This document shows, piece after piece, positions 17,880 to 27,616 of a stretch of DNA of 64,000 nucleotides. The notes beneath the pieces were generated by a model. That model saw only the letters and a program-made list of their open reading frames with translations. It was not told where the DNA came from and did not search any database. The position numbers and the translations under genes were made by a program. Numbering within the stretch: the stretch's first letter is position 1; every line of letters begins with the position of its first letter. Source of the DNA: Lederbergia panacisoli (GTDB lineage: Bacteria > Bacillota > Bacilli > Bacillales > Bacillaceae_C); NCBI RefSeq assembly GCF_024626525.1, contig NZ_JANJGU010000012.1, positions 57,184-121,183 of the forward strand. The letters run 5' to 3'.

Positions 17880-18605
17880 TTAACTTTTCGCAGTAATTTT
17901 TTCAATTGGTTTTGCGTTGCCGTAAGCGGGCTTTTTACGATTGAGTGGCGCTGCCCATTTCACGGCGTTGGTGATGACTTTTTGAATTTCTTTGTTGTGG
18001 TAAGTTGGGTATGTTTCATGTCCTGGTCTGAAGTAGAATATCTTTCCATTTCCTCTTGAGTATGTGCAGCCGCTGCGGAATACTTCTCCGCCTTCAAACC
18101 AGCTTGTGAAGATCAATTCATCAGGTGCAGGAATATCAAAATGCTCACCATACATTTCTTCCTTTTCTAATTGGATATTTTCCCCGATTCCTTCTACAAT
18201 TGGGTGCCCTGGAGCAACAACCCAAAGGATTTCCTTATCATCTGCTTCACGCCATTTCAAGTCACAGCTTGTCCCCATAAGTGTTTTGAAAATCTTTGAA
18301 AAATGGCCGGAATGAAGGACAATTAAGCCCATTCCATCTAACACTCTTTTTTGGACTTTCTGAACAATTTCATCCTTAACCTCATGATGTGCAAGATGTC
18401 CCCACCAAACCAATACATCTGTACTTTCTAATACTTCATCAGTCAAGCCATGCTCTGGCTCATCAAGTGTCGCCGTTCCCGCCTCAAATCCTGCTTCATT
18501 TAAAAATGCCGCGATTGCACCATGAATACCATTAGGATAGATTTCCCCAACGACTGGATTCTTTTGCTCATGACGATTTTCATTCCACACTGTTACCCTC
18601 ATCAT
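17880..18605 (-). CDS. ThuA-domain protein (trehalose-utilisation/3-keto-glycoside family)
   Basis: A 241-aa ThuA-like protein with a glutaminase-amidotransferase-like fold. Characteristic segments are VWNENRHEQ at the start, [12 protein letters not shown] (about residues 65-76), [12 protein letters not shown] and [18 protein letters not shown] near the end. ThuA works with the Gfo/Idh enzyme ThuB on trehalose-type disaccharides in rhizobia, and family members are linked to 3-keto-glycoside turnover. Here its ATG overlaps the Gfo/Idh stop by four bases, reproducing the ThuA/ThuB pairing. The biochemical role is inferred from that pairing. Confidence 0.8.
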   Translation of the reverse strand: MMRVTVWNENRHEQKNPVVGEIYPNGIHGAIAAFLNEAGFEAGTATLDEPEHGLTDEVLESTDVLVWWGHLAHHEVKDEIVQKVQKRVLDGMGLIVLHSGHFSKIFKTLMGTSCDLKWREADDKEILWVVAPGHPIVEGIGENIQLEKEEMYGEHFDIPAPDELIFTSWFEGGEVFRSGCTYSRGNGKIFYFRPGHETYPTYHNKEIQKVITNAVKWAAPLNRKKPAYGNAKPIEKITAKS

Positions 18606-19684
18606 TTTCCTTCCTCTCTATTTAATTTTACTGACTGCCCTTTTGCAGCTGATTGAATTACACTTTCAATCACCGTTTGATTGATATAACCATCAGAAAA
18701 AGTAGGTACATTTGAATTTTCCCCGTCAATGATTAGACTTGCAAAATCACGTAAAACCGACTTGTTTCGATGACTTTCCGGTACTTCCACCGTTTTCCAA
18801 ACTGGATCTTCATCTGAATTCTTAATACACAATCTAATTTCATCTGGTCGTTCAATATTCATATTTAACGTTCCAGCATCTCCGTAAATCGTTACTTCCA
18901 GCTGATTCGCTGATCCGACCGCATTCCTAGTAGTTACAAAATTCCCGACTACATGATTCCCAAGCTCTGCTTGAAAGCTTGCAAAATCATCTACATCTAC
19001 TTCTCTTTCTTCGCCACTAGTTGAATCAATTCTTTTTTCGATAAATGTCTTCATTAGTGCTGCCGAAACCGTCTCAAATTCCCCGACAAAAAAACGTGCA
19101 ATATCAATCATATGGGCGCCTAAATCTCCTAAAGCACCTGTACCTGAAATCTTTTGATCATAACGCCATAAATAAGGAGTTTCATAGAAAGGAGCTCCGA
19201 ATGATTGCTGATATTTCACATCAAAATAACGAATTCGACCAATTGCGCTTTCATCTATCAGCTGCTTGGCATATTGAAATGATGGTGTATAGCGATGAAT
19301 AAAGCCGATTGCAAAAGGAATAGGACTTTCTTCGTATAATTTTTTTAAATGATCTGCCTCATCCATATTCATTGTAAAGGGTTTTTCCGACATGACAGGC
19401 TTCTGATTTAATATGCATAATTCTACAATTTTGGCATGTACATTATTTGGTACAACTGCGAGAATTGCATCGATATCAGGTGATGCGATGATATCTTCAA
19501 TCTGAGTGAATCGTCTCTCTTGCCCAATCGCTATCTCTTCACCTAATTTGTCAACTAACTCCCGATTCACATCGCAAATCGCCGCTATACGAATGGTCTC
19601 GATTGTAGAAATGAGATTGCGGTAATAATTAGACATCCCACCGAGGCCAATTAAGCCGATATTCAGAATCTTATTTGTTTCCAT
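18602..19684 (-). CDS. Gfo/Idh/MocA-family oxidoreductase (ThuB-like partner)
   Basis: A 360-aa dehydrogenase. The Rossmann start is [21 protein letters not shown] (about residues 93-99) carries the conserved Lys, and [20 protein letters not shown] in the C-terminal domain carries the active-site Asp/His. It probably oxidises a hydroxyl of the imported saccharide, giving a keto sugar for ThuA. It follows YesL after 24-25 bases and overlaps ThuA by four, so it is part of the uptake operon. Confidence 0.85.
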   Translation of the reverse strand: METNKILNIGLIGLGGMSNYYRNLISTIETIRIAAICDVNRELVDKLGEEIAIGQERRFTQIEDIIASPDIDAILAVVPNNVHAKIVELCILNQKPVMSEKPFTMNMDEADHLKKLYEESPIPFAIGFIHRYTPSFQYAKQLIDESAIGRIRYFDVKYQQSFGAPFYETPYLWRYDQKISGTGALGDLGAHMIDIARFFVGEFETVSAALMKTFIEKRIDSTSGEEREVDVDDFASFQAELGNHVVGNFVTTRNAVGSANQLEVTIYGDAGTLNMNIERPDEIRLCIKNSDEDPVWKTVEVPESHRNKSVLRDFASLIIDGENSNVPTFSDGYINQTVIESVIQSAAKGQSVKLNREEGK

Positions 19685-19708
19685 ATTGCTGCTCCCTCCA
19701 TCATCAAT

Positions 19709-20332
19709 TCAAACTTCATATTTACTAAAAACCTTACTAAATAGATACGCATTAAAATAAGCTATTAAAGCAAATCCGCCAAAAGTCCCGAAATATATCC
19801 CCGATAAAAACCCTAAATCCGAAGAAAAGACAAAGAAAATGATTAAGCCATTCATCAATAATAGCGCTAACAAATATGGGAAATTAGACATTCCTATCAG
19901 CAATGAATTTAATATCGATTTTTTAATCGTATCTTCATATCTTGCTGTATAAGGAAAAATAAAAAATAAGCTGCATAGATATACAAATCCAAATATAAAA
20001 GCCATGCTTGTAAAAAGAAATCTAACGAGCCCCGTAAGATTACCTAAAAATAAAAAGTCTAGTAGAACAATGATTCCAATAACGGCCATAATTAGCCATA
20101 GAATCGTACTTTTGAAAAAGTTCCTTCTAAAAGAAATCAAAAAACTTTGTATTATGTTCCTCTCTTCATGTTTAACCATTTTCAGTAAAACGGAAAAAAT
20201 TGCTGTAGAGGATGCACCAATCGTAATGATAGGGAGGCAAAAAAGAATAAATAAAAAGTTTAAAATAACGATATCCACTATTCTTGACAATAGTTGAGAA
20301 AAGGGACTTTTCACACTAAAAAGTTGGCCCAC
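19709..20332 (-). CDS. YesL-family membrane protein (DUF624)
   Basis: A membrane protein of about 207 residues with five or so TM helices (FLFILFCLPIITIGASSTAIF is the family hallmark). YesL-type genes sit next to Lpl/Yte ABC importers and YesM/YesN systems in Bacilli; the molecular role is not settled. I prefer the GTG at 20332 because AAGGGGGA lies seven bases before it. The upstream ATG at 20350 lacks a ribosome site and starts inside the tail of a hairpin. It is co-directional with the binding-protein gene. Confidence 0.75.
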   Translation of the reverse strand: MGQLFSVKSPFSQLLSRIVDIVILNFLFILFCLPIITIGASSTAIFSVLLKMVKHEERNIIQSFLISFRRNFFKSTILWLIMAVIGIIVLLDFLFLGNLTGLVRFLFTSMAFIFGFVYLCSLFFIFPYTARYEDTIKKSILNSLLIGMSNFPYLLALLLMNGLIIFFVFSSDLGFLSGIYFGTFGGFALIAYFNAYLFSKVFSKYEV

Positions 20333-20357
20333 GGACGTGTCCCCCTTCATTTTAAGA

Positions 20358-20399
20358 AGGACAGTCGGCCATCCATAATATTAAAAGACCGACTGTCCT
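20358..20399 (-). terminator. Intercistronic hairpin after the binding-protein gene
   Basis: AGGACAGTCGG / CCGACTGTCCT is a perfect 11-bp stem with a 20-base loop, seven bases after the stop of the solute-binding-protein gene and ahead of yesL. On the minus strand it is followed by TTCTTAAAAT. It may partly terminate or protect the upstream mRNA. Confidence 0.75.
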
Positions 20400-20405
20400 A
20401 ACATC

Positions 20406-21947
20406 TTATTTAAGTGAATCTTGATATCTTTCAAATGCTGTATTCTGGATTTCTATAAATTCATCATATCCCATCTTTTTCAACTGAGAAATGTAGGAAT
20501 CCCATTCTTTTGCTGCTCCGCCTTCCACAATCCATTTTGATTGCATGGAAGTAATATATGAATTCAGATCTGTATTTAATGCACTAACACGATTCATTTC
20601 TTCTTCTGTAAAAACAACATTTGGAAATTGTTCTTTTACATACTTATTGATTTCCTTGTCAATTTCCAGTTTTAAGCCATCCCCACCACTCTTAGGTAAT
20701 GTGACTTTTTCATTGAAGCCTTCCTCAATGTACTTTGGCCCGAAATCACGGAATGAATTCACCCATGCAAATATATCGGCTGACTCACCTTCAGGAGCAT
20801 CTAAAACTGTGTATGTTCCATCCGCGTTTTTCTCAACTGCTACACCAAAAGATCCGTAAAATGTTTGAATACTTGCATCCTCTGTATAGAACTGATCAAT
20901 CCATTTTAATAATTTTTCCGGTTCTTTTGCTTTTGTAGTAATCATAAATTCACGTCTTTCATAAATAGCCGCATCTGTCATTACATATCGTTCTCCATCA
21001 GGACCTTCTAGCGCCGGTAATGGAGCATATTGATCAGCATTTGGTCCAAATACAGCATCTGGTGTCCAACCGGAAGATACACCAACTAAAGCTTCATCTG
21101 GATTTTTTCTTTTTGCTTCAGCCATTGACTCGTCTTGTGTAAATAATTCTTGATCAATTAAACCTTCTGAATATGCTTTATGCATCCATTCAATTCCTTC
21201 GCGATACTCATCCGTAGTTGGCATAAAGACAGGCTTTCCATCCTTAACAGTCATATTCGAAGAGTAGGCCCCTACAGGAAGACCGAACGGTAAAATGTAC
21301 TGCATAACTCCACCTTGATATGGAATTTCATCATTCGGATCACCATTTCCATTGGCATCCTGCCCTTTAAATGCCGCTAATACTTCATAAAATTCATTAT
21401 ATGTTTGGGGCATCTTTAAATTTAAATTATCCAACCATTTTTTATTAATGAACAAAGCATTTCCGGCAATAGGTCTCATTGGTAATTTTTTTGGCAAACT
21501 ATAAATATGTCCATCTGGTGAAGTGACCATAGCTCGTAATGCAGGGTCATCTTCAAATGCCTTATTTAAGTTTGGCATATATTTATCGATTAAATCTTCC
21601 AACGGAATAAATATTCCTGCATTTTTAGCTATATCTGAATCACTGAGTGCTAGCGAACCAAAAAATGCATCCGGATATTCTCCTCCTGATAAGAGGATTG
21701 ATTTTTTATCTCCCCATTCAGAATTTACGTAAATATCCCAATCAATGTTGATACCTGCAGCTTCCTCCGTGTCTGCCACGAACCCTTTTAAAAAGTCATC
21801 TCCCCATTCTGCCCAACGAACTGTAGCAATTGAATAAGATCCTTCTTTTGCAGGTTCTGGACTGGAAGAGTCTTTACTGCTGCACCCAACAATCAAACTT
21901 GAAGCTAAAGCTAAACTTGCAATTATTTTTAATTTACTTTTAATCAT
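20406..21947 (-). CDS. Extracellular solute-binding lipoprotein (LplA/YtcQ type)
   Basis: A 513-aa ABC-importer receptor. The signal peptide ends SLIVGCSSKD, so Cys22 should be lipid-modified. The body has typical family-1 sugar-binding features such as DIYVNSEWGDKKSILLSGGEYPDAFFG and LPKKLPMRPIAGNALFINKKWLDNL. The size matches LplA/YtcQ rather than the 420-aa MalE type, suggesting oligosaccharide ligands. It follows two permeases on the same strand and is separated from yesL by a hairpin. Ligand unknown. Confidence 0.9.
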   Translation of the reverse strand: MIKSKLKIIASLALASSLIVGCSSKDSSSPEPAKEGSYSIATVRWAEWGDDFLKGFVADTEEAAGINIDWDIYVNSEWGDKKSILLSGGEYPDAFFGSLALSDSDIAKNAGIFIPLEDLIDKYMPNLNKAFEDDPALRAMVTSPDGHIYSLPKKLPMRPIAGNALFINKKWLDNLNLKMPQTYNEFYEVLAAFKGQDANGNGDPNDEIPYQGGVMQYILPFGLPVGAYSSNMTVKDGKPVFMPTTDEYREGIEWMHKAYSEGLIDQELFTQDESMAEAKRKNPDEALVGVSSGWTPDAVFGPNADQYAPLPALEGPDGERYVMTDAAIYERREFMITTKAKEPEKLLKWIDQFYTEDASIQTFYGSFGVAVEKNADGTYTVLDAPEGESADIFAWVNSFRDFGPKYIEEGFNEKVTLPKSGGDGLKLEIDKEINKYVKEQFPNVVFTEEEMNRVSALNTDLNSYITSMQSKWIVEGGAAKEWDSYISQLKKMGYDEFIEIQNTAFERYQDSLK

Positions 21948-21958
21948 ATTAATTCCCC

Positions 21959-22882
21959 CTATTCCTTAATGGATCCAATCATAATCCCTTGATTAAAGTA
22001 CTTTTGTAAAAATGGATACAGTAACATTATTGGAAGTGTCGAAACAACGATTGCTGCATATTTCATCATATCCGAAAGATTTCTTAACTCTGATGCAAGG
22101 TTGCCTGATGCCATTTCAAAGAGCGTTTCATTCATAATTAAAATTCTTCTAAGAATGAGCTGAAGCGGCTGCAAATTTTCGTTTGAAATATAAATCATAG
22201 CATCAAACCACGAATTCCAAATTCCGACCGCCGTCCATAAGCCAATAACAGCAAGAACCGCTTTCGACAATGGCAAGACAATAGTGAAAAAGTATCGAAT
22301 CGTACTGCACCCGTCCATTTGCGCTGCTTCCCATAGATCCTCAGGAATACTATTTTTAAAGAATGTCCTAGCAATAATAATATTAAAGGCGGAAACGGAA
22401 AAAGGTAAAACCAATACCCAAAATGTATCAAGTAGTCCAAAGTTTTTCACCGTCAAATAAGTTGGAATTAATCCTCCACCGAAAAACATTGGGACAATAT
22501 AAAAGGTAGTAATCCACCCTCTTCCCATTAGGTCAGGTCTTGATAGAGCAAAACCTGCAGGAATGTTTACACATAATGCAATGAAGGTTCCTACCACTGT
22601 ATAGATAATCGTATTTAGGTAACCACGCCAGATTGCTTCGTTCTTTAATAATTCAATATACCCGTTTAATTTCCATTCTTTCGGCCAAAACCAGACAGTT
22701 CCATTTGACACGTCTGTTGGGCTACTGAAGGAAGCAATGATAATAAACCATAGTGGATATACAATCATAATAATCATCATAATGGCTATTCCATAGACTG
22801 AGAAATCAAATAATCGGTCTTGCCAATTCGATTGAATTCTTGCATTTTTTTTGCGACTCTTGTTTCTTATTGCAACATCCAA
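21959..22882 (-). CDS. ABC sugar permease (LplC/YtcP type)
   Basis: A 307-aa inner permease with six predicted TM helices. The EAA loop that contacts the ATPase appears as DLWEAAQMDGCSTIRYFFTIVLPLSKAV (about 193-220). The end, QKYFNQGIMIGSIKE, is typical of LplC-like subunits. It forms a heterodimer with the permease encoded 16 bases upstream. No ATPase gene is present, so a shared MsmX-type ATPase is implied. The start is TTG with GGAGG four bases upstream. Confidence 0.9.
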   Translation of the reverse strand: MDVAIRNKSRKKNARIQSNWQDRLFDFSVYGIAIMMIIMIVYPLWFIIIASFSSPTDVSNGTVWFWPKEWKLNGYIELLKNEAIWRGYLNTIIYTVVGTFIALCVNIPAGFALSRPDLMGRGWITTFYIVPMFFGGGLIPTYLTVKNFGLLDTFWVLVLPFSVSAFNIIIARTFFKNSIPEDLWEAAQMDGCSTIRYFFTIVLPLSKAVLAVIGLWTAVGIWNSWFDAMIYISNENLQPLQLILRRILIMNETLFEMASGNLASELRNLSDMMKYAAIVVSTLPIMLLYPFLQKYFNQGIMIGSIKE

Positions 22883-22898
22883 TTTGCCTCCCTCCCTT

Positions 22899-23939
22899 CT
22901 ATAACAAGCTTGTTTTCGTCAATTTCTTAGATAGCCAATTCACGAAGAGTAAGACAATCACATTTACGACTGTATTAAATAAACCAATTGCAGTTGATAA
23001 GCTGTATTGAAAATTCTGAAGACCCATTTTATATACATACGTGGAAATGACTTCACTTCCAGGTAAGTTTAATGGATTTTGCAATAGCAGGACTTTTTCA
23101 AAGCCTACACTCAATATACCGCCCGCACGTAAAATTAATAAAATCATTGCTGTAGGTAAAAGCAACGGTATATCAATATGGAAAATCTTTTGCATTTTGC
23201 TGGCTCCATCCACTGTTGCAGCTTCATAATAGGTTGGATTAATGGCAGATAAGGCAGCTAAATAGATAATGCTATCCCATCCAACATGTTGCCATACATC
23301 ACTCCATACATATATGCTGCCAAAAAATACCGGTTTTGCTAAAAGATTTGGCATTTCAATACCAATTAATTCTAGTAAATTTGCTATTAATCCACTACTA
23401 GGGGATAAGAATATCAAAATCATCCCACACATGACCATCGTTGAAATAAAATGCGGCAAATAAGTAGTGACCTGGAATACCTTTTTAAACATTCCAACAC
23501 GCATTTGATTACAGAGGATAGCTAGTGCAATTGGTAAAGGAAACCCTACCAAAATACTGTATAGACTAATAGTCAGAGTATTTTTGATTGTTAGTTCAAA
23601 TTGATAAGAATTAAAAAATTGAATAAAATGCTTGAATCCCACCCAAGGGCTCCCCCAAATGCCTAGTACTGGGGAATAATCTTTAAAGGAAATGATCACT
23701 CCATACATTGGTATATAAGTAAAACAGATTAATAAGATAATGGATGGGAGTAATAATACATACAGTGGAATACTTTTCTTTACCTGTTTCAGCTTTTTAT
23801 TTTTATTTTTCACCCTTAGTATAGTAGAGGGTTCAGCCGCCAGTTGTGTACCTATTTTATTCTCCAATCTTCCTCCCCCTTTATTTGATTTTCTATAAAG
23901 AGATTTCCCGTGCACGCAACCTCCTTGGAATTTTTTCAA
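22899..23939 (-). CDS. ABC sugar permease (LplB/YteP type)
   Basis: A permease of up to 346 aa with six TM helices, starting at about residue 55 (SIPLYVLLLPSIILL). The EAA loop reads YYEAATVDGASKMQKIFHIDIPLLLP. The first gene of the importer operon, it is divergent from the sensor kinase. The start is ambiguous: TTG at 23939, GTG at 23915 (AAGGAGG just before) and TTG at 23867 (GGGGGAGG just before) are all in frame. The last two have the better ribosome sites, and the hydrophilic N-terminal tail may be partly untranslated. Confidence 0.85.
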   Translation of the reverse strand: MKKFQGGCVHGKSLYRKSNKGGGRLENKIGTQLAAEPSTILRVKNKNKKLKQVKKSIPLYVLLLPSIILLICFTYIPMYGVIISFKDYSPVLGIWGSPWVGFKHFIQFFNSYQFELTIKNTLTISLYSILVGFPLPIALAILCNQMRVGMFKKVFQVTTYLPHFISTMVMCGMILIFLSPSSGLIANLLELIGIEMPNLLAKPVFFGSIYVWSDVWQHVGWDSIIYLAALSAINPTYYEAATVDGASKMQKIFHIDIPLLLPTAMILLILRAGGILSVGFEKVLLLQNPLNLPGSEVISTYVYKMGLQNFQYSLSTAIGLFNTVVNVIVLLFVNWLSKKLTKTSLL

Positions 23940-23957
23940 TTCCCTCTCATTCTTTCA

Positions 23958-23972
23958 AGAGAGCGTTAACAA
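23958..23972. promoter_or_regulatory. Possible cre (CcpA) site upstream of the ABC operon
   Basis: AGAGAGCGTTAACAA matches the GCG-core half of the cre consensus (TGWAARCGNTWNCA), with two or three mismatches on the other half. It lies about 20-35 bases upstream of the first permease frame, suitable for glucose repression. Confidence 0.4.
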
Positions 23973-24241
23973 AACAAAATCTAGCAGCCTTTTAAAATGG
24001 CAATCCGTTAACTGTATTTATTATATGGCAACGCATTCACGACTTTATATAAGAAAATCGCTATAAATCATTACGATTCGGACCTAAATCATGTTAATTT
24101 AAAAAAGGGAAATTCAAAAATAGCACTATTCAGTCCTAAGCAGCTGTTTTTCCACACTTTCCCACGTTTTGTGCTATTAAACAAAAGAAAAAAGAGATTA
24201 TAATTAAAAGTAAGGGGCGCTCAAGGGAGGAAGTAATAAAG

Positions 24242-25951
24242 GTGAAGTTAAATATAGGAAAACATCCTTCACGATCTGTAAATTATTATTCAAAAATACT
24301 ATTCATTATATTAATTTCCATCCTGTTAATAAATCTATTCGTTACTTTTTTTACTATCTGGATTACAAGGCAACAAAGTGTCGAATACATTACAAATACG
24401 ATTAATCTTTATTTAAAAGACACCCGCTTAAAATTTAATGCGGTTGATCACTTTATGGTATGGACAATAAAAAATGAACCATTAATTGAAGATATTGAAA
24501 AAGCAAAGGATATGTCGGAATTACCTAAAAGCATTCATAATTTCAGAACAAGGGTAAACGATTTTCAATACTCGACAGGTAAAGAATATCAGTTCTTTTT
24601 AGCATTAAAAAAAGAGAACTACTTTTTTAACAGTTCCCCCATCCAAATGGACTATTCAGAGTATTTGGAGATAAAGAAATTTTTTCTATCTGAAAAGCGA
24701 AATATAAATATGTATGAAAATATCGATAAATGGAAACCTTTGAAAATTGATAAAAACTATTATTTATACCATTTACTAGAATACGAAAATCGAATGTTTA
24801 TTTCCTTGATTGCAATGGATGATATCCTTTTGCCACTCCAAGAAATTAATCTTGGTGATAAAGGTATGCTCATGATTGAAGATGATGCAAACGGTTTTTT
24901 ATCTGGATCAAAAGAAGGCTCAAGTAATAGAAAATTAAAATCCATTTTTACTAGTTATCTTCTTTTTCCTCAAGAAGATACTGGTCTGCCATTTTCACTA
25001 CATGTATCAGTTGATTATTTTAGTGCATATAAACAGGTGGCGATTGCTCAATTTGTTCTTGTTCTAGCAACCTTTCTAATTAGTTTAAACTTATTCCTCA
25101 TCTTAGGGTTTTTACGGAATAAGGTTCTATCACCCATTCAAAATTTCTCTAAAAATCTCTCTGAAATTAATAAAAATAATGAGAAGATTGATTTTAGGAG
25201 CAGTATTATCGAACTAGAACAAGCGAATGAACAATTTAAAGGTTTAATGAGCGAAATTAGAAAACTGAAAATCGATTATTACGAACAGGAATTTGAAAAG
25301 AAGCAAATTCAAATGGACTTTATGAAATTACAAATAAAACCCCATTTCTATTTAAGTTGTTTAACGACCATTCACAGTATGGCCGAAATGGAGATGTATA
25401 AAGAAATTAAAAAAATGACGATTTCCACCTCTAACTATTTCAGGTACTTATTTCAAACAAACCAAAACTATGTAAAACTTGAAAAGGAATTGAATCATAT
25501 TCAAGATTACCTTTCAATCCAAAAATTATTGCATGCGCATTCATTTAAATTTGATATTCAAACAGAACCGTCGATTGAGAAGGCAATGGTTCCTCCCCTA
25601 ATGATTCAAACATTTATCGAAAATACAGTAAAGCATGCCATTTCATTGGATGAGCAAATTAACATTAGACTACATATTCGTTCCAAAAAAGTCGAAAACA
25701 GAAAATGGATCATTATAAATTTACTTGATAATGGACCAGGTTTTCCCGCTGATATTTTAGAAACACTTCAAAATCAAATGCTATTAACAACGAAAAACGG
25801 AAACCATATTGGTATTAACAATGTAACCCAAAGACTTCGCTTGTTATTTGATGAAGATTTTCAGATTGAATTTTCAAATATTCCAGATTGGGGCGCCATG
25901 ATACAGATCACGATCCCTTATATTATCGACGAGGAGAGGGTAAATAAATGA
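24242..25951 (+). CDS. YesM-type sensor histidine kinase
   Basis: A 569-aa membrane kinase. TM1 (about 19-40), an extracytoplasmic sensor of about 220 residues and TM2 (about 265-290) precede a HAMP-like segment. The LytS/YesM-type His_kinase domain carries phospho-acceptor His368 in QIKPHFYLSCLTTIHSM. The ATPase domain has TFIENTVKHAI (N box) and LLDNGPGFP (G box). It starts with GTG after GGGAGG. Its stop overlaps the response regulator start by four bases. The pair, divergent from the ABC operon, most likely senses the sugar and activates that operon. Confidence 0.9.
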   Translation: MKLNIGKHPSRSVNYYSKILFIILISILLINLFVTFFTIWITRQQSVEYITNTINLYLKDTRLKFNAVDHFMVWTIKNEPLIEDIEKAKDMSELPKSIHNFRTRVNDFQYSTGKEYQFFLALKKENYFFNSSPIQMDYSEYLEIKKFFLSEKRNINMYENIDKWKPLKIDKNYYLYHLLEYENRMFISLIAMDDILLPLQEINLGDKGMLMIEDDANGFLSGSKEGSSNRKLKSIFTSYLLFPQEDTGLPFSLHVSVDYFSAYKQVAIAQFVLVLATFLISLNLFLILGFLRNKVLSPIQNFSKNLSEINKNNEKIDFRSSIIELEQANEQFKGLMSEIRKLKIDYYEQEFEKKQIQMDFMKLQIKPHFYLSCLTTIHSMAEMEMYKEIKKMTISTSNYFRYLFQTNQNYVKLEKELNHIQDYLSIQKLLHAHSFKFDIQTEPSIEKAMVPPLMIQTFIENTVKHAISLDEQINIRLHIRSKKVENRKWIIINLLDNGPGFPADILETLQNQMLLTTKNGNHIGINNVTQRLRLLFDEDFQIEFSNIPDWGAMIQITIPYIIDEERVNK

Positions 25952-27576
25952 ATATATTAATCGCGGATGATGATCGCTTTGTTGTTTCTGCCCTTGAAAA
26001 AAAGATAAATTGGGTTACATTAGGTGTTGAAAAAATCTACTGTGCATACAATATTCGCCAGGCAATGAAACTCTTTACTGAACATCCGATTGACATTCTT
26101 ATTTCTGATATCGAAATGCCACAAGGAAGTGGCCTTGAATTATTGGCTTGGATCAGGTCGGAGGGGTATAAAGTCCAAACAATTTACTTAACCAATTTCG
26201 CTGACTTTCACTACGCCCAAAAAGCAATTGAGCTGCAAAGCTTTGAATATTACTTAAAACCAATCGAGTTTGACAAGCTTGAATTAATCATCAAAAAAGC
26301 AATCAAAAATGTTAAAGCGAGTCAAGACAATGAGGAAGCATTAAAGGTTGGGCAATATTGGCAGGAAAACAAGGAAGAACTTAAAGAGCATTTTTGGAGT
26401 TCGCATATAAAAAGAAGTGATTTTCCATTTACAATTGAGGAGTTACAGGAAGAGTTAAATACCAAGCATATTGATTATTCCATTGATGACCAGTTTTTAC
26501 CTTTATTAATAGAACTTTTTCCTTATAAGTTGATAGACAATAGAGAAATACAATCCGTATTCAATCATGAAAGCAATCTTAGAAATCAATTAAATTCTAT
26601 CATTGAAACAGTTTTTCAAAATCATCCGATTCAATTAGATGGGTTTCTACCATTACAGATGAATAACGAAAAATACCTAGCTATTTTTAAAGTGATGGAA
26701 ACGCTTGATATAGCATCATCCCAGGCTGCTTGTAATGAACTGATTGAAACCGTCAACAAACAATTACATTGTGATATTCAATGTTACCTAGGAACAGTGG
26801 AAATATTAGCTCAATTTAAATCCGAGGTAACGAAACTCCAAGCTGCTAGAGATGAAAATATTAATTATAGAAACAAAACGTTTTTGCTTCTTAATCATCA
26901 AAACAAAACAGCTAAATATGTAGAGCCGAATTTAAAATTGTTAGAGGATTATCTTCTAACTAAAAATCGTGATAGTTTTATAAATAGATGCCAACAATAT
27001 TTAAACAATTTAGTAGAAAAAAGTGAAGCAAACCAACATGTAATTGGTAATTTTAAAATTGACATTAACCAATTAATCTATACTCATTTAAAAAAGAAAG
27101 AAATCCTTGCACATCATTTGTTTCAAGGAAAAGTATTTGATTTCTTACACGAACATTCGAATAGATCAATAGAGGATCTAATGAACTACCTAGCTTATTT
27201 AGTTGATGTTTCTTTTAATTATATGACATTTACAAATTCTCAAAAGTCAGTCGTTCATAAGGTTTGTGACTATATCGATCAAAATTATCACGAAAACATT
27301 ACGAGAACCAACCTAGCAAGCACCTTATACCTAAGCCCTGACTACATAGCAAGAATCTTTAAAAAAGAAATGGGCATCTCACTAATCAATTACCTAATCA
27401 AAAAAAGAATCGAAGTCGCAAAAGACTTACTAACCAATACAGATCATCCCGTTCACCTAATTTCCGACAAGGTAGGCTATGGAAATTACTCTTATTTCAC
27501 AAAAATATTTAAGAAAGAAACCAATTATACTCCAATGGATTACCGAAAAGAGTGCCAGGCACCCAAGCAATTCTGA
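25948..27576 (+). CDS. YesN-type response regulator with AraC output; 3' end inside a repeat
   Basis: A 542-aa regulator. The receiver domain (1-120) has phospho-acceptor Asp54 (ISDIEMP), acidic DDD at 7-9 and Lys104 (YLKPI). A long linker of about 310 residues follows, then an AraC/XylS DNA-binding domain (about 440-535, with LYLSPDYIARIFKKEMGISL and KVGYGNYSYFTKIFKKETNYTP). After DYRK the frame enters a palindromic repeat, which supplies the last residues ECQAPKQF and the stop. Both helix-turn-helices are complete, so function is probably kept. Confidence 0.9.
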   Translation: MNILIADDDRFVVSALEKKINWVTLGVEKIYCAYNIRQAMKLFTEHPIDILISDIEMPQGSGLELLAWIRSEGYKVQTIYLTNFADFHYAQKAIELQSFEYYLKPIEFDKLELIIKKAIKNVKASQDNEEALKVGQYWQENKEELKEHFWSSHIKRSDFPFTIEELQEELNTKHIDYSIDDQFLPLLIELFPYKLIDNREIQSVFNHESNLRNQLNSIIETVFQNHPIQLDGFLPLQMNNEKYLAIFKVMETLDIASSQAACNELIETVNKQLHCDIQCYLGTVEILAQFKSEVTKLQAARDENINYRNKTFLLLNHQNKTAKYVEPNLKLLEDYLLTKNRDSFINRCQQYLNNLVEKSEANQHVIGNFKIDINQLIYTHLKKKEILAHHLFQGKVFDFLHEHSNRSIEDLMNYLAYLVDVSFNYMTFTNSQKSVVHKVCDYIDQNYHENITRTNLASTLYLSPDYIARIFKKEMGISLINYLIKKRIEVAKDLLTNTDHPVHLISDKVGYGNYSYFTKIFKKETNYTPMDYRKECQAPKQF

Positions 27577-27616
27577 ATAGTTCCGGAGTTGTGCGAGTGC
27601 CTGGCACTCATACATT
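27550..27616. repeat. GTGCCAGGCAC palindromic element, copy 7 (complete), inside the regulator 3' end
   Basis: Arms GTGCCAGGCAC (27552-27562) and GTGCCTGGCAC (27597-27607) flank AATTCTGAATAGTTCCGGAGTT. The element contains the stop codon of the response regulator and marks the junction to a decapitated NERD gene. Confidence 0.9.
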
